Made by a program: the position numbers and the translations under genes. From Pseudomonadota bacterium (lineage in GTDB: Bacteria; Pseudomonadota; Gammaproteobacteria; Steroidobacterales; Steroidobacteraceae), in contig JANXUT010000080.1 of NCBI GenBank assembly GCA_025356075.1, forward strand, positions 1 through 43,346: 43,346 nt of DNA. Reading direction: 5' to 3'. The notes below the pieces were generated by a model. That model did no database searches. It was not told the origin of the DNA and saw nothing but the letters and a program-made list of their open reading frames with translations. The stretch's first letter is position 1. Every line of letters starts with the position of its first letter. Positions 1-11,057 of this stretch are shown here, one piece after another.

Positions 1-143
1 CTCTAGCAGGCTGCTGAAAAAGGCTTTGGCAACCATGAATTCTGTGATCATTCATTCATCAAGTACTTGTTTTATAGCTGTTTCAATTGTTGGAATTGGC
101 AGTTAGTGGCCATCAAAACTCCTTTTTCAGCAGCCTGCTAGAG
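1..143. mobile_element. MITE-like element with perfect 23-bp inverted ends
   Basis: Positions 1-23 and 121-143 are exact reverse complements (left arm begins CTCTAGCAGGCTGCTGAAAA). The roughly 97 bases between them are AT-rich, unlike the GC-rich chromosome, and hold no open frame of note. They include the palindrome CAAGTACTTG at 60-69. Size, perfect ends and lack of coding capacity fit a non-autonomous miniature element. The outer CTAGCAGGCTG resembles the CTAGCAGCCTG at the left end of the IS1182-type element at 40748, so mobilisation by an IS1182-like transposase is an inference. The left arm starts at base 1, so the true repeat could extend beyond the window. Confidence 0.7.
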
Positions 144-148
144 ACCTC

Positions 149-1039
149 ATGACCCGCTCACTGCTTGCGACCTGCTGCCTCGTGCTGGCGATGACCGCCC
201 CTTCATCACCGGCCGGCGCGAGCGCCGTGACCGCCGCGACCGAGGCCTACCAGCGCGGCGACTACGCGACGGCGTTCGCCGCACTGCGTCCGTTCGCCGA
301 CGAGGGCTACGACTCGGCCTGCGTGATCCTCGGACGCATGTACCTCGATGGGACGGGTGTGGCGAGGGACGCGGGGATGGCCGCGAGATACCTGAAGCTC
401 GCCTCGGACCGCGGTTCCGCCTCCGCCTCGAGCGCACTGGCGGAGCTTTATTCGACCGGCGAGGGAGTTCCGATCGACCCCGCCGAGGCGATCAACCTGT
501 GGCGGCGCGCGGGACACCTCGGCGATCCGTTCGCGGCCCGCAGGCTCGGCCTCGAGCTCGTGCGCGGCGTCGACGTGCCGCAGGACAAGCCGCTCGCGCT
601 CCTCTGGCTCGATGCGGCGCTTGAGCACCTGGGCACGGCGAGCGAGGCACTGCGCGCCGGGTTCGTCCACGATCGCGACGAGTTGAAGAACGCGCTCGCG
701 CCGACGGAGCTTGCCTCCGCGGCAAGGCTCGTCTCGCCCGAGGGCCCGACGCCGCGGGCGGTCATCCGCGACGAGGCCGCGCTCGTGGAGCGCGCCGGCA
801 CGCTCTACCCGAGCGAGCTGAGGCGCAAGGGCGGGCAGGGGAGCGTCGTCGTGCTCCTCCTCGTCGCTGCCGACGGGCACGTGGGCGATGTCAGGCTTGA
901 GTGCTCGAGCGGTATCCCCGCATTCGACGCGGCGACGCTGAAGCTGATGCGCAGCGCCTCCATCGAGCCCGGGCGCGTCAATGGCGAGGCGGCCGCCGCG
1001 TGGCAGGTCGTCAAGTGGACCTGGAGCGTGAAGGGCTAG
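149..1039 (+). CDS. Exported Sel1-repeat protein with C-terminal TonB-like domain
   Basis: A 296-residue protein with a likely signal peptide (residues 1-25, hydrophobic LLATCCLVLAM, then PAGASA). About three Sel1/TPR-like helical repeats follow (roughly 50-158, e.g. ACVILGRMYLDGTGV and SALAELYSTGEGV). The C-terminus (about 218-296) matches the TonB C-terminal fold, with LYPSELRRKGGQGSVVVLLL and a later SSGIPAFDAATLKLM. It lacks the N-terminal transmembrane anchor and proline spacer of a classical TonB, so a periplasmic or outer-membrane-associated role is more likely than energy transduction. Its substrate and partners are unknown. The start codon lies 5 bases after the inverted-repeat element, and the only Shine-Dalgarno-like bases (AGAG) are the end of that element. 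It appears monocistronic. Confidence 0.8.
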   Translation: MTRSLLATCCLVLAMTAPSSPAGASAVTAATEAYQRGDYATAFAALRPFADEGYDSACVILGRMYLDGTGVARDAGMAARYLKLASDRGSASASSALAELYSTGEGVPIDPAEAINLWRRAGHLGDPFAARRLGLELVRGVDVPQDKPLALLWLDAALEHLGTASEALRAGFVHDRDELKNALAPTELASAARLVSPEGPTPRAVIRDEAALVERAGTLYPSELRRKGGQGSVVVLLLVAADGHVGDVRLECSSGIPAFDAATLKLMRSASIEPGRVNGEAAAAWQVVKWTWSVKG

Positions 1040-1159
1040 CATCCAGACGCTCCCGCCGCTGGCCGCGCCTCGCGTCCCACCCTACACTTCGCGTCCTCGG
1101 CCGGCCGCCGTCGGCCCGCCGCGCTTGCCTGCCACCGGCTGTCCACTCGAGGGGGTTCC

Positions 1160-2470
1160 ATGTCTCGTGCACGTCTTGCCGTCGCCGCTGCCTGTCTTTC
1201 GTTCGCGGCGCTCGTTCCGCTCAACGCCGCGAACGCCGCGGAGGCCTCGCCACCCGCGGTCATCGTGCTCAAGGCCGCGCACCTCTTCGATGGCAAGAGC
1301 GGCCAGCTCGTGAGCCCCGGGCTCATCGTCGTCGAGGGCGACAAGATCAAGGCCGTCGGCGCGAACGCGACCGTGCCCGCGGGCGCCAAGGTGATTGATC
1401 TCGGCGATGCGACGCTGCTCCCCGGGTTCATCGACGCGCACGTGCACCTCACCGACGAGGACTCCGGCAACTCCTACCGCGACTTCTACGAGGGCATGCT
1501 GAGGCTCCCCGCCGAGCAGTCCTTCTACGCCGAGAGGAATGCCCACAAGACGCTCGCCGCGGGCTTCACCACGGTGCGCAACGTCGGCGCGAACGACTGG
1601 GTCGACATCGCGCTCAGGAACGCGATCAATGCGGGGCTCGTCCAGGGCCCGCGCATCATCGCCGCCGCCCACGCGATCGGCTCGGTCGGCGGTCACTGCG
1701 ACCAGTCGCCGTTCCCGCCCGACCGGGTGAAGCCGCTGACGCCGGTCGAGGGCATCTGCTCGGGTCCCGAGCAGTGCCGCGAGGCGGTCCGCGACCAGAT
1801 GAAGTGGGGCGCGGACGTCATCAAGATCTGCGCCTCGGGCGGCGTGTTTTCGGAATCGGATCCGCTCAAAGTCGCGCAGCTGACGCCCGATGAACTGCAC
1901 GCGATCATGAGCGAGGCGCACACCTGGGGCCGCAAGGTCGCCGCGCACTCGCACGGCGATGAGGCGGCGCGCCTCGCGGTCGAGGCGGGCGTCGATTCGA
2001 TCGAGCACGGCAGCTTCTTGAGCGTCGAGACGCTGAAGCTCATGAAGCAGAAGGGCACCTACCTCGTGCCGACGCGGATGGCCGCGTGGTGGAGCAATGC
2101 CCACGCCGACGGCTACCCGCCGGTCATCGCCGCCAAGGCGCGCCAGCTCCTCACCGCGCACGCGGAAATGTTCAGGAACGCCCTCAAAGTCGGCGTGCCG
2201 ATCGCCTTCGGCACCGACTCCGGCGTCTCGCCGCACGGCATGAACGCGCACGAGTTCGCGCTGATGGTCGAGCTCGGCATGACGCCATCGGCCGCGCTCC
2301 TCTCCGGCACGCGCGAGGCCGCGCACCTCCTCGGCCTCGATGCGGTCACAGGCTCGCTCGAGGCGGGCAAATCCGCCGACATCGTCGCGGTGCCGGGGAA
2401 CCCCCTCGAGACGATCGCCGCGACCGAGCATCCGAGCTTCGTGATGGCGCGGGGCGCGATCTACCACTGA
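1160..2470 (+). CDS. Exported metal-dependent amidohydrolase (imidazolonepropionase/prolidase-like)
   Basis: A 436-residue protein of the amidohydrolase superfamily. Residues 1-27 form a signal peptide ending ANAAEA. The metal-binding HxH is in DAHVHL (H94, H96). The likely carbamylated lysine is K222 in VIKICASGG. Further ligands are in AAHSHG (H263/H265) and IEHGSF (H283), and the catalytic aspartate is in FGTDSG (D353). This set is typical of the subgroup that cleaves Xaa-Pro or Xaa-Arg/Lys dipeptides or related cyclic amides, but the substrate cannot be read from sequence. The start is preceded by GAGGGGG about 5 bases upstream. The gene stands alone between non-coding leaders and is followed by two strong hairpins at 2481-2530. 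Confidence 0.88.
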   Translation: MSRARLAVAAACLSFAALVPLNAANAAEASPPAVIVLKAAHLFDGKSGQLVSPGLIVVEGDKIKAVGANATVPAGAKVIDLGDATLLPGFIDAHVHLTDEDSGNSYRDFYEGMLRLPAEQSFYAERNAHKTLAAGFTTVRNVGANDWVDIALRNAINAGLVQGPRIIAAAHAIGSVGGHCDQSPFPPDRVKPLTPVEGICSGPEQCREAVRDQMKWGADVIKICASGGVFSESDPLKVAQLTPDELHAIMSEAHTWGRKVAAHSHGDEAARLAVEAGVDSIEHGSFLSVETLKLMKQKGTYLVPTRMAAWWSNAHADGYPPVIAAKARQLLTAHAEMFRNALKVGVPIAFGTDSGVSPHGMNAHEFALMVELGMTPSAALLSGTREAAHLLGLDAVTGSLEAGKSADIVAVPGNPLETIAATEHPSFVMARGAIYH

Positions 2471-2480
2471 CGCCGGCGCC

Positions 2481-2530
2481 CGGCGGCCGGGTGACCGGGG
2501 CCCGGCCGCCGCTGCCCCAACAGGGGGCAG
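2481..2530 (+). terminator. Two back-to-back hairpins after the amidohydrolase gene
   Basis: CGGCGGCCGGG (2481-2491) pairs perfectly with CCCGGCCGCCG (2501-2511) around a 9-base loop. With no gap, CTGCCCC (2512-2518) pairs with GGGGCAG (2524-2530) around a 5-base loop. They start 11 bases after the stop codon. There is no T-run, so this is not a classical intrinsic terminator; it could stop or stabilise the 3' end of the transcript, or act in the leader of the next gene. Confidence 0.5.
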
Positions 2531-2656
2531 TGTCGGCAATCTTTACGATCGGGAAGCGGCTCCCGGGCGCCTCCCGAATGGAATCAGGGCCCTGCGCCAC
2601 TGGAGCGCTTCTTGCACCGGTATGCTGACGGGACCGGTACTTCGCGGGGGCTGACG

Positions 2657-3151
2657 GTGACAGACACGAGCGGTGCGACGGCGGTGGCGGGGGCCCACGC
2701 GGGTGGCCTCGAGCGGCGTCGCGCCCGCACCGACCGGCGCGCGCGCCTGTGGCACTCGCTCCTGCTCGGCGGCATGAACCCGAGGCGCCGCACCGGCCGG
2801 CGGGCGGGCGACCTGCACCGCCCGATCGTCGACTGGCACGGGCCGTGGCTGTTCGCGAGCTCGACGCTGATCCTGCTGCTGTGCGCGGCGGATGCGTTCC
2901 TGACGCTCAGGCTCCTCGCCGGCGGCGCCATCGAGGCGAATCCCTTCATGGCGCTCTACGTCTACGGCGATGCCCAGCGCTTCGCGATTGTGAAGCTCGC
3001 GATGACCGGGGCAGGGGTGCTCACGCTCGTCTCGCTCGCGCGCTTTCGGATCTTCCGCGTGATGCGGGCGCAGGTGCTCGTGCACGTCGTGCTCGCCGCC
3101 TACCTCGTCCTCATCGCCTACGAACTCAAGCTCCTCGAGCGGCTCGCCTGA
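2657..3151 (+). CDS. Small membrane protein, DUF5658-like
   Basis: A 164-residue protein from the GTG at 2657, chosen because CGGGGG sits about 6 bases upstream; a TTG at 2612 would add 15 residues. The first 60-odd residues are basic and hydrophilic (ERRRARTDRRARLWHSLL, NPRRRTGRRAGD). Three transmembrane segments follow: WLFASSTLILLLCAADAFLT, IVKLAMTGAGVLTLVSLARF and VLVHVVLAAYLVLIAYELKL. The first is followed by GGAIEANPFMA, a pattern common in DUF5658 proteins, whose function is unknown. Resemblance to that family is by eye. It lies upstream of sucA in the same direction but is separated by 127 bases that contain a candidate promoter, so co-transcription is doubtful. Confidence 0.7.
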   Translation: MTDTSGATAVAGAHAGGLERRRARTDRRARLWHSLLLGGMNPRRRTGRRAGDLHRPIVDWHGPWLFASSTLILLLCAADAFLTLRLLAGGAIEANPFMALYVYGDAQRFAIVKLAMTGAGVLTLVSLARFRIFRVMRAQVLVHVVLAAYLVLIAYELKLLERLA

Positions 3152-3200
3152 GCGATTCGGGGACCCGCGTCACAGTTCGCCTAAGCGCCTGAATCGGCTT

Positions 3201-3250
3201 TTGTTTCGCGCGGCCGCATCCGCTAGACTTTCGACATATGTCAATGTCGA
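3201..3250 (+). promoter_or_regulatory. Candidate sucA promoter and operator palindrome
   Basis: TTGTTT (3201-3206) and TAGACT (3224-3229) are spaced 17 bases apart, a modest sigma-70 match. Directly downstream is the inverted repeat TCGACAT-6-ATGTCGA (3231-3250), which also contains the 10-base palindrome GACATATGTC (3233-3242). This places a dimer-type binding site around the predicted transcription start of the sucA operon. The regulator is unknown; the assignment is an inference from position and symmetry. Confidence 0.45.
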
Positions 3251-3278
3251 CTGATCGGGTGCCGAGCGTGCCCCGCGC

Positions 3279-6184
<2,906 letters not shown>

Positions 6185-6188
<4 letters not shown>

Positions 6189-7408
6189 CGATCGAAGTGC
6201 GTGTTCCGCAGTTGCCGGAGTCGGTGGCCGACGCGACGCTGGTTGCCTGGCACAAGAAGCCAGGCGACAGCGTGGCGCGCGATGAGAACCTCGCCGACCT
6301 CGAGACGGACAAGGTCGTGCTCGAAGTGCCGGCGCCCATCGCCGGGATCCTCCGCGAGCTGAAGGTGGAGGCGGGCGCGACCGTGACGAGCGGCGTGCTG
6401 CTCGCCGTGCTCGAGGAGGGCGCCGCCGGCGCCCGCGCGCCCGAGGCCGCCGCGGCCCCGGCGGCCGCTGCCGCGCCGCGCGCCGAGAGCCCGCGCGAGG
6501 CCGCGAAGCTCGCGCCGGCCGCCCGACGCCTGGTCGAGGAAAAGCAGCTCGACGCGGCGCAGATCGCCGGCAGCGGCCGGGACGGACGCGTCTCCAAGCA
6601 GGACGTCGTCCGCTCGCTCGAGGCCAAGCCCGCCGCCGCGCCGGCGCCGCTACCGACTTCGACACCCGCCGCCACGCCGAAGGTGGCGCCCGCCCAGGCG
6701 CGCAGCGGCCGCACCGAGCAGCGCGTGCCGATGACGCGCCTGCGCTCGCGCATCGCCGCCCGGCTCGTCGAGGCGCAGTCGACCCAGGCGCTGCTGACCA
6801 CGTTCAACGAAGTCGACATGAAATCGCTGAACGCCGCGCGCGCGCTCTACAAGGATCGCTTCGAGAAGACGCACGGCGTCCGGCTCGGGTTCATGTCGTT
6901 CTTCGTGAAGGCGGCGGTCGAGGCGCTCAGGCGCTTCCCCGCCGTCAACGCCTACGTCGATGGCAGCGACATCCTCTACCACGACTACTACGACATCGGC
7001 GTCGCGGTCTCGACCGACCGCGGCCTCATCGTGCCGGTGCTGCGCGACGCCGACCTCATGGGCTACGCCGACATCGAGCGCGCGGTCGCCGCCTACGCGG
7101 GCAAGGCGCGTGACGGCTCGATCACGCTCGAGGACCTCACGGGCGGCACGTTCTCGATCACCAACGGCGGCGTGTTCGGCTCGCTCCTCTCGACACCCAT
7201 CGTCAATTCCCCGCAGAGCGCCATCCTCGGCATGCACAAGATCCAGGATCGCCCCGTCGTCATCGACGGCGCGGTCGTGGTGCGGCCGATGATGTACCTC
7301 GCGCTCACCTACGATCACCGCATCGTCGACGGCCGCGAAGCCGTGCAGTTCCTGGTCGCGATCAAGGACTGCCTCGAGGATCCGGCCCGCCTGCTCCTGC
7401 AGGTCTGA
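6185..7408 (+). CDS. sucB: Dihydrolipoyl succinyltransferase (E2 of 2-oxoglutarate dehydrogenase)
   Basis: A 407-residue E2 core protein that transfers the succinyl group from lipoamide to CoA. One lipoyl domain (1-77) carries the lipoylation lysine in [12 protein letters not shown] (K43). An Ala/Pro linker leads to an E1/E3-binding domain (about 108-146, [19 protein letters not shown]). A second Ala/Pro linker leads to the catalytic domain with H378 and D382 in [10 protein letters not shown]. Although the frame stays open upstream, the start is the ATG at 6185 because it overlaps the sucA stop, has AGGAAG at the right distance, and begins the lipoyl domain ([13 protein letters not shown]). 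The lpdA gene follows 16 bases later. Confidence 0.97.
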
Positions 7409-7424
7409 CTTTCCGGGACCCCAC

Positions 7425-8852
7425 ATGACCGATACCTACGACGTCATCGTCATCGGCGGCGGACCCGCCGGCTATCCAGGGGCGATCCGCGCCGGCCAGA
7501 ACGGCCTTAGCGTTGCCTGCATCGACGACTGGAAGAACCTGGACGGCGGCCACGCGTTCGGCGGCACGTGCCTGAACGCCGGCTGCATCCCCTCCAAGGC
7601 GCTGCTTGAGTCCTCCGAGCTCGTGCACCGCGCGCGCGAGGAGTTTGCCGTGCACGGCATCAAGCTCGCCGGCATCGAGGTCGACCTCAAGCAGATGCAA
7701 GCGCGCAAGGCCGGCATCGTCAAGGCCTCGACGCAGGGCATCCTCGCGCTCTTCAAGGCCGCCAAGGTCGCGGGTCTGCCCGGCCACGGGCGCCTGCTGC
7801 CGGGACGGAAGGTCGAGTACACGGGTCTCGATGGCAACAAGACGGTCCTCACGGCGAAGCACGTGATCCTCGCGAGCGGCTCGGTGCCGACGCCGCTCAA
7901 GTCGGCGCCCGTGAACGGCCGCGAGATCATCGACAGCTGGGGTGCGCTTGAGTTGGGCTCGGTGCCGAAGCGCCTCGGCGTCATTGGCGCCGGCGTCATT
8001 GGCCTTGAGCTCGGCAGCGTCTGGAGACGCCTCGGCAGCGAGGTCGTCGTCCTCGAGGCACTCGATGCGTTCCTGCCGATGGCGGATGGGCAGGTCGCGA
8101 AGGAAGCGCTCAAGCACTTCAAGAAGCAGGGGCTCGACGTGCGCTTGGGCGCGAAGGTCTCCGGCGCCTCCGTCAAGGACGGGGTGGTCGAGGTCGCCTA
8201 CACGGACGCGAAGGGTCCGCAGACGCTGGCCGTCGACCGGCTCGTCGTCGCGATCGGCCGACGGCCGCAGACGCTCGCGCTCCTCGCCGAGGGCACCGGC
8301 GTCACGCTCGACGAGCGTGGCTTCATCAAGGTGGACGATGAGTGCCGCACGGGCGCCGAGAACGTCTGGGCGGTGGGCGATTGCGTCCGCGGCCCCATGC
8401 TCGCGCACAAGGGCAAGGAGGAGGGCGTCATGGTCGCCGACCTCATCGCCGGCCACCACGGCGAGGTCAACTACAAGACCGTGCCCTCGGTCATCTACAC
8501 CGCGCCCGAGATCGCCTGGGTGGGCCTCACCGAGGAGCAGGTCAAGGCCTCCGGCCGGCCTTACAAGGTGGGCCAATTCCCGTTCCTCGCGAGCGGCCGG
8601 GCGCGGGCGATGGAATCAACCGCCGGGTTCGTGAAGCTGATCGCGGCGTCGGACGATGACGAGGTGCTCGGCGTTCACATCATAGGTCCGATGGCGGGCG
8701 AGCTCATCGCCGAGGCCGTGCTCGCGATGGAGTACTCGGCGAGCAGCGAGGACCTGCAGCGGACCATCCACGCGCACCCGACGCTGTCGGAGGCGCTGCA
8801 CGAGGCGGCGCTCGCCGCCGACAAGAAGGCGATCGACTTCCCGAATCGCTAG
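7425..8852 (+). CDS. lpdA: Dihydrolipoyl dehydrogenase (E3)
   Basis: A 475-residue FAD/NAD-dependent flavoprotein that re-oxidises dihydrolipoamide for the complex encoded just upstream. Visible features are the FAD Rossmann motif VIGGGPAGYPGA at the N-terminus, the redox disulfide in GGTCLNAGCIPSKALL (C49, C54), the NAD-binding GVIGAGVIGLELGSVW in mid-protein, the AVGDCVRGPMLAHK segment, and the C-terminal His-Glu dyad in HAHPTLSE (H451, E456). The length is normal for the family. It ends the suc operon. Its TAG stop shares the four bases CTAG (8849-8852) with the stop of the convergent relA gene. Confidence 0.97.
   Translation: MTDTYDVIVIGGGPAGYPGAIRAGQNGLSVACIDDWKNLDGGHAFGGTCLNAGCIPSKALLESSELVHRAREEFAVHGIKLAGIEVDLKQMQARKAGIVKASTQGILALFKAAKVAGLPGHGRLLPGRKVEYTGLDGNKTVLTAKHVILASGSVPTPLKSAPVNGREIIDSWGALELGSVPKRLGVIGAGVIGLELGSVWRRLGSEVVVLEALDAFLPMADGQVAKEALKHFKKQGLDVRLGAKVSGASVKDGVVEVAYTDAKGPQTLAVDRLVVAIGRRPQTLALLAEGTGVTLDERGFIKVDDECRTGAENVWAVGDCVRGPMLAHKGKEEGVMVADLIAGHHGEVNYKTVPSVIYTAPEIAWVGLTEEQVKASGRPYKVGQFPFLASGRARAMESTAGFVKLIAASDDDEVLGVHIIGPMAGELIAEAVLAMEYSASSEDLQRTIHAHPTLSEALHEAALAADKKAIDFPNR
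8849..8852. other. Shared convergent stop (CTAG) of lpdA and relA
   Basis: The four bases CTAG contain the TAG stop of lpdA on the plus strand and the TAG stop of relA on the minus strand. There is therefore no room for a terminator between the two genes. Confidence 0.95.
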
Positions 8853-11023
8853 CGGCGCTCGACGCGGATCACGTCCTTGAGCCCCGCGATCCGGCCGAGC
8901 ACCGCCTCGAGTTCGGTGAGGTCGTGAATCCTCACCCCCAACGTCATGTCGGCGGTCTTGTCGCGCGCGTGCGTGACGGTCGTCATCCGCTCGATGCTGA
9001 GCTTGGCGTCGGCGAGCACCCCGCTCACGTCCCGAACGAGCCCGCGCCGGTCGAAGGCCAGCACCGAGAACTCGACCGGGTAGGCCTGGTCGCGATCCGT
9101 GCCCCAGTCGACCGGCAGCAGGCGCTCGGGCGCCTGCGCGCGCATGCGGGCGAGGTTGCCGCACGCAGCGCGATGGATCGTGACGCCACGGCCAAGCGTC
9201 ACGTAGCCCTCGATCGGCTCCGGCGGCACCGGCCGGCAGCAGCGCGCGAAGTGCGAGAGTAGATCGCCGACGCCCATCACGCGGATGCCCTGCGCCGCGA
9301 CCGGTGCGGTGCTTGGCGCCTGGGCGACGGTGAGGGAGGCCGGTGCGCTCGCGCGCTCGCGCCGCTGCAGCGCCGCGGCGAGCTGCGCCGCCGACACATC
9401 GCCAGCGCCAAGCGCGATCGAGAGGAGCTCGGTGCTCGCGAAGCCGAGTTCCGCGGCCAGATCGCCCAATGGCGGCGGCAGCGAGCCCGTGCGCCGGCCA
9501 AGCTCGCGCTCGAGGATCGCGCGCCCCGCGCGGGCGTGCTCGTCCTCGTCGACCTTGCGGAACCACGCCCGCACCTTGCCGCGCGCCGAGCGACTCGCGA
9601 GGAAGCCGCGGCTCTCGAGGAGCCAGTCGCGGCTCGGGTTCGGGTCCTTGGCGGTGATGATCTCGACGGTCACGCCGTGCTCAAGCTTCATGTCGAGCGG
9701 CACCATGCGCCCGTCGATGCGAGCGCCGCGGCAGCGGTGACCCAAGCTCGTGTGCACGTGGTAGGCGAAGTCGAGCGGCGTCGAGCCCGCCGGGAGCTCG
9801 ACGACGTCGCCGTCCGGGCTGAACACGTACACGTGCTCGGCGAAGAGCGTCGCGCCGACCTCCCCGAGCGGGTCGTCGTCGGTGAGCGCGCCCGGCGCGA
9901 GCAGCTGCCTTAGCTGCTCGACCTTCTTCTCGAACCCGGCGTCGCGGCGGCCGCCTTCCTTGTAGCGCCAGTGCGCGGCGACGCCGAGCTCGGCCCGCTC
10001 GTGCATCTCGCGGGTGCGGATCTGCACCTCGACGACCTTGCCGCCGGGGCCGTGCACCGCCGTGTGGATCGAGCGGTAGCCGTTGGGCTTGGGTGTCGCG
10101 ACGTAGTCGTCGAACTCGCCCGGCAGGTAGTCGAAGCCCCCGTGCACGACCCCGAGCGCCGCGTAGCAGTCGGCGATTGAGCCCGTCAGCACCCGCACCG
10201 CGCGCACGTCGAACACCTGCTCGAAGGCGAGGGACTTGCGCTGCATCTTCCGCCAGATGCTGTAGATGTGCTTCGGCCGGCCCTCGATCTCGGCATCGAT
10301 GCCGGCGGCGAGGAGCTCGGCGCGAAGCGTCGCGCTGAACTCGGCGATGTAGCGCTCGCGATCGCTACGCCGCTCGTTGAGCGAGCCTGCGATCCGCCGG
10401 TAGGGCTCGGGCTCGAGGTACCGGAACGCGAAGTCCTCGAGCTCCCACTTCAAGACCGCGAGGCCGAGGCGATTGGCGAGCGGCGCGTAGATATCGCGCG
10501 TCTGGGCGGCGAGGCGCCGCCGCTCGGGCTCCTGCGCCGTCCGGGCGGCTCGTAGCAGCCACAGCTGCTCGGCCACGCGCGCGAGCACGAGACGCGGGTC
10601 CGCGATGACGGCGAGCAGCATCTTGCGAAGCGTCTCCGCCTGAGCGGGCGCGAGCGCGGCGCCGTCGCCCGCCGTGAACCCGGGGTCGAGCCGGCCGATC
10701 CGCCCGAGCGAGCGCGCGAAGGCAAGCGCGGCCGGGCTCGTGTGCGCTTTGGCCGCCTCAAGCTCAAGGCCCCCCGCGGCGATGAGGCTCGCGAGCACGC
10801 TGCCCTCGATCGCGGCGGGATCGGGGTCGAAGTGCGCGACGATGCGGGCAATGCCGATGGCGCGCTCGAGCGCCGCGGGCGCGGGCTCGGCAAGCCTCGC
10901 CAGGAGGCGCGCGCTCGCCGCGAGGGCGGCGGCGGCGGCAACCTGATCGTTGTCGAAAGTGGTTGTTTCCACGGCGGAAATGCGCCCGGTGGCGGTGTCC
11001 TCGAGCGCGTATCCCGGTATCAT
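8849..11023 (-). CDS. relA: RelA-type (p)ppGpp synthetase
   Basis: A 724-residue RelA/SpoT homologue that makes the alarmone (p)ppGpp from GTP/GDP and ATP on starved ribosomes. The order is an N-terminal HD-like helical region (about 45-190), the synthetase domain (GRPKHIYSIWRKM near 248 and DDYVATPKPNGYRSIHT near 305), a TGS domain (HVYVFSPDGDVVELPAGST), a helical/zinc-finger-like region with HFARCCRPVPPEPI, and a C-terminal ACT domain. Where bifunctional enzymes have the hydrolase motif HDVIEDT, this one reads LASLIAAGGLE, so hydrolase activity should be absent and it is called RelA rather than SpoT. The ATG at 11023 (MIPGYALEDT) is preferred over the further upstream 11173, which would overlap ruvC. 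Its promoter region is shared divergently with ruvC. Confidence 0.92.
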   Translation of the reverse strand: MIPGYALEDTATGRISAVETTTFDNDQVAAAAALAASARLLARLAEPAPAALERAIGIARIVAHFDPDPAAIEGSVLASLIAAGGLELEAAKAHTSPAALAFARSLGRIGRLDPGFTAGDGAALAPAQAETLRKMLLAVIADPRLVLARVAEQLWLLRAARTAQEPERRRLAAQTRDIYAPLANRLGLAVLKWELEDFAFRYLEPEPYRRIAGSLNERRSDRERYIAEFSATLRAELLAAGIDAEIEGRPKHIYSIWRKMQRKSLAFEQVFDVRAVRVLTGSIADCYAALGVVHGGFDYLPGEFDDYVATPKPNGYRSIHTAVHGPGGKVVEVQIRTREMHERAELGVAAHWRYKEGGRRDAGFEKKVEQLRQLLAPGALTDDDPLGEVGATLFAEHVYVFSPDGDVVELPAGSTPLDFAYHVHTSLGHRCRGARIDGRMVPLDMKLEHGVTVEIITAKDPNPSRDWLLESRGFLASRSARGKVRAWFRKVDEDEHARAGRAILERELGRRTGSLPPPLGDLAAELGFASTELLSIALGAGDVSAAQLAAALQRRERASAPASLTVAQAPSTAPVAAQGIRVMGVGDLLSHFARCCRPVPPEPIEGYVTLGRGVTIHRAACGNLARMRAQAPERLLPVDWGTDRDQAYPVEFSVLAFDRRGLVRDVSGVLADAKLSIERMTTVTHARDKTADMTLGVRIHDLTELEAVLGRIAGLKDVIRVERR

Positions 11024-11057
11024 ACGCGGGCGATGATCCCAGCCGATCCAAGGACGC

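Noticed and set aside
1082-2539. Long minus-strand open frame of 485 residues opposite the amidohydrolase gene
   Set aside because: Arg/Asp/His-rich composition typical of antisense frames in GC-rich DNA; the plus-strand frame has a signal peptide and a full catalytic set.
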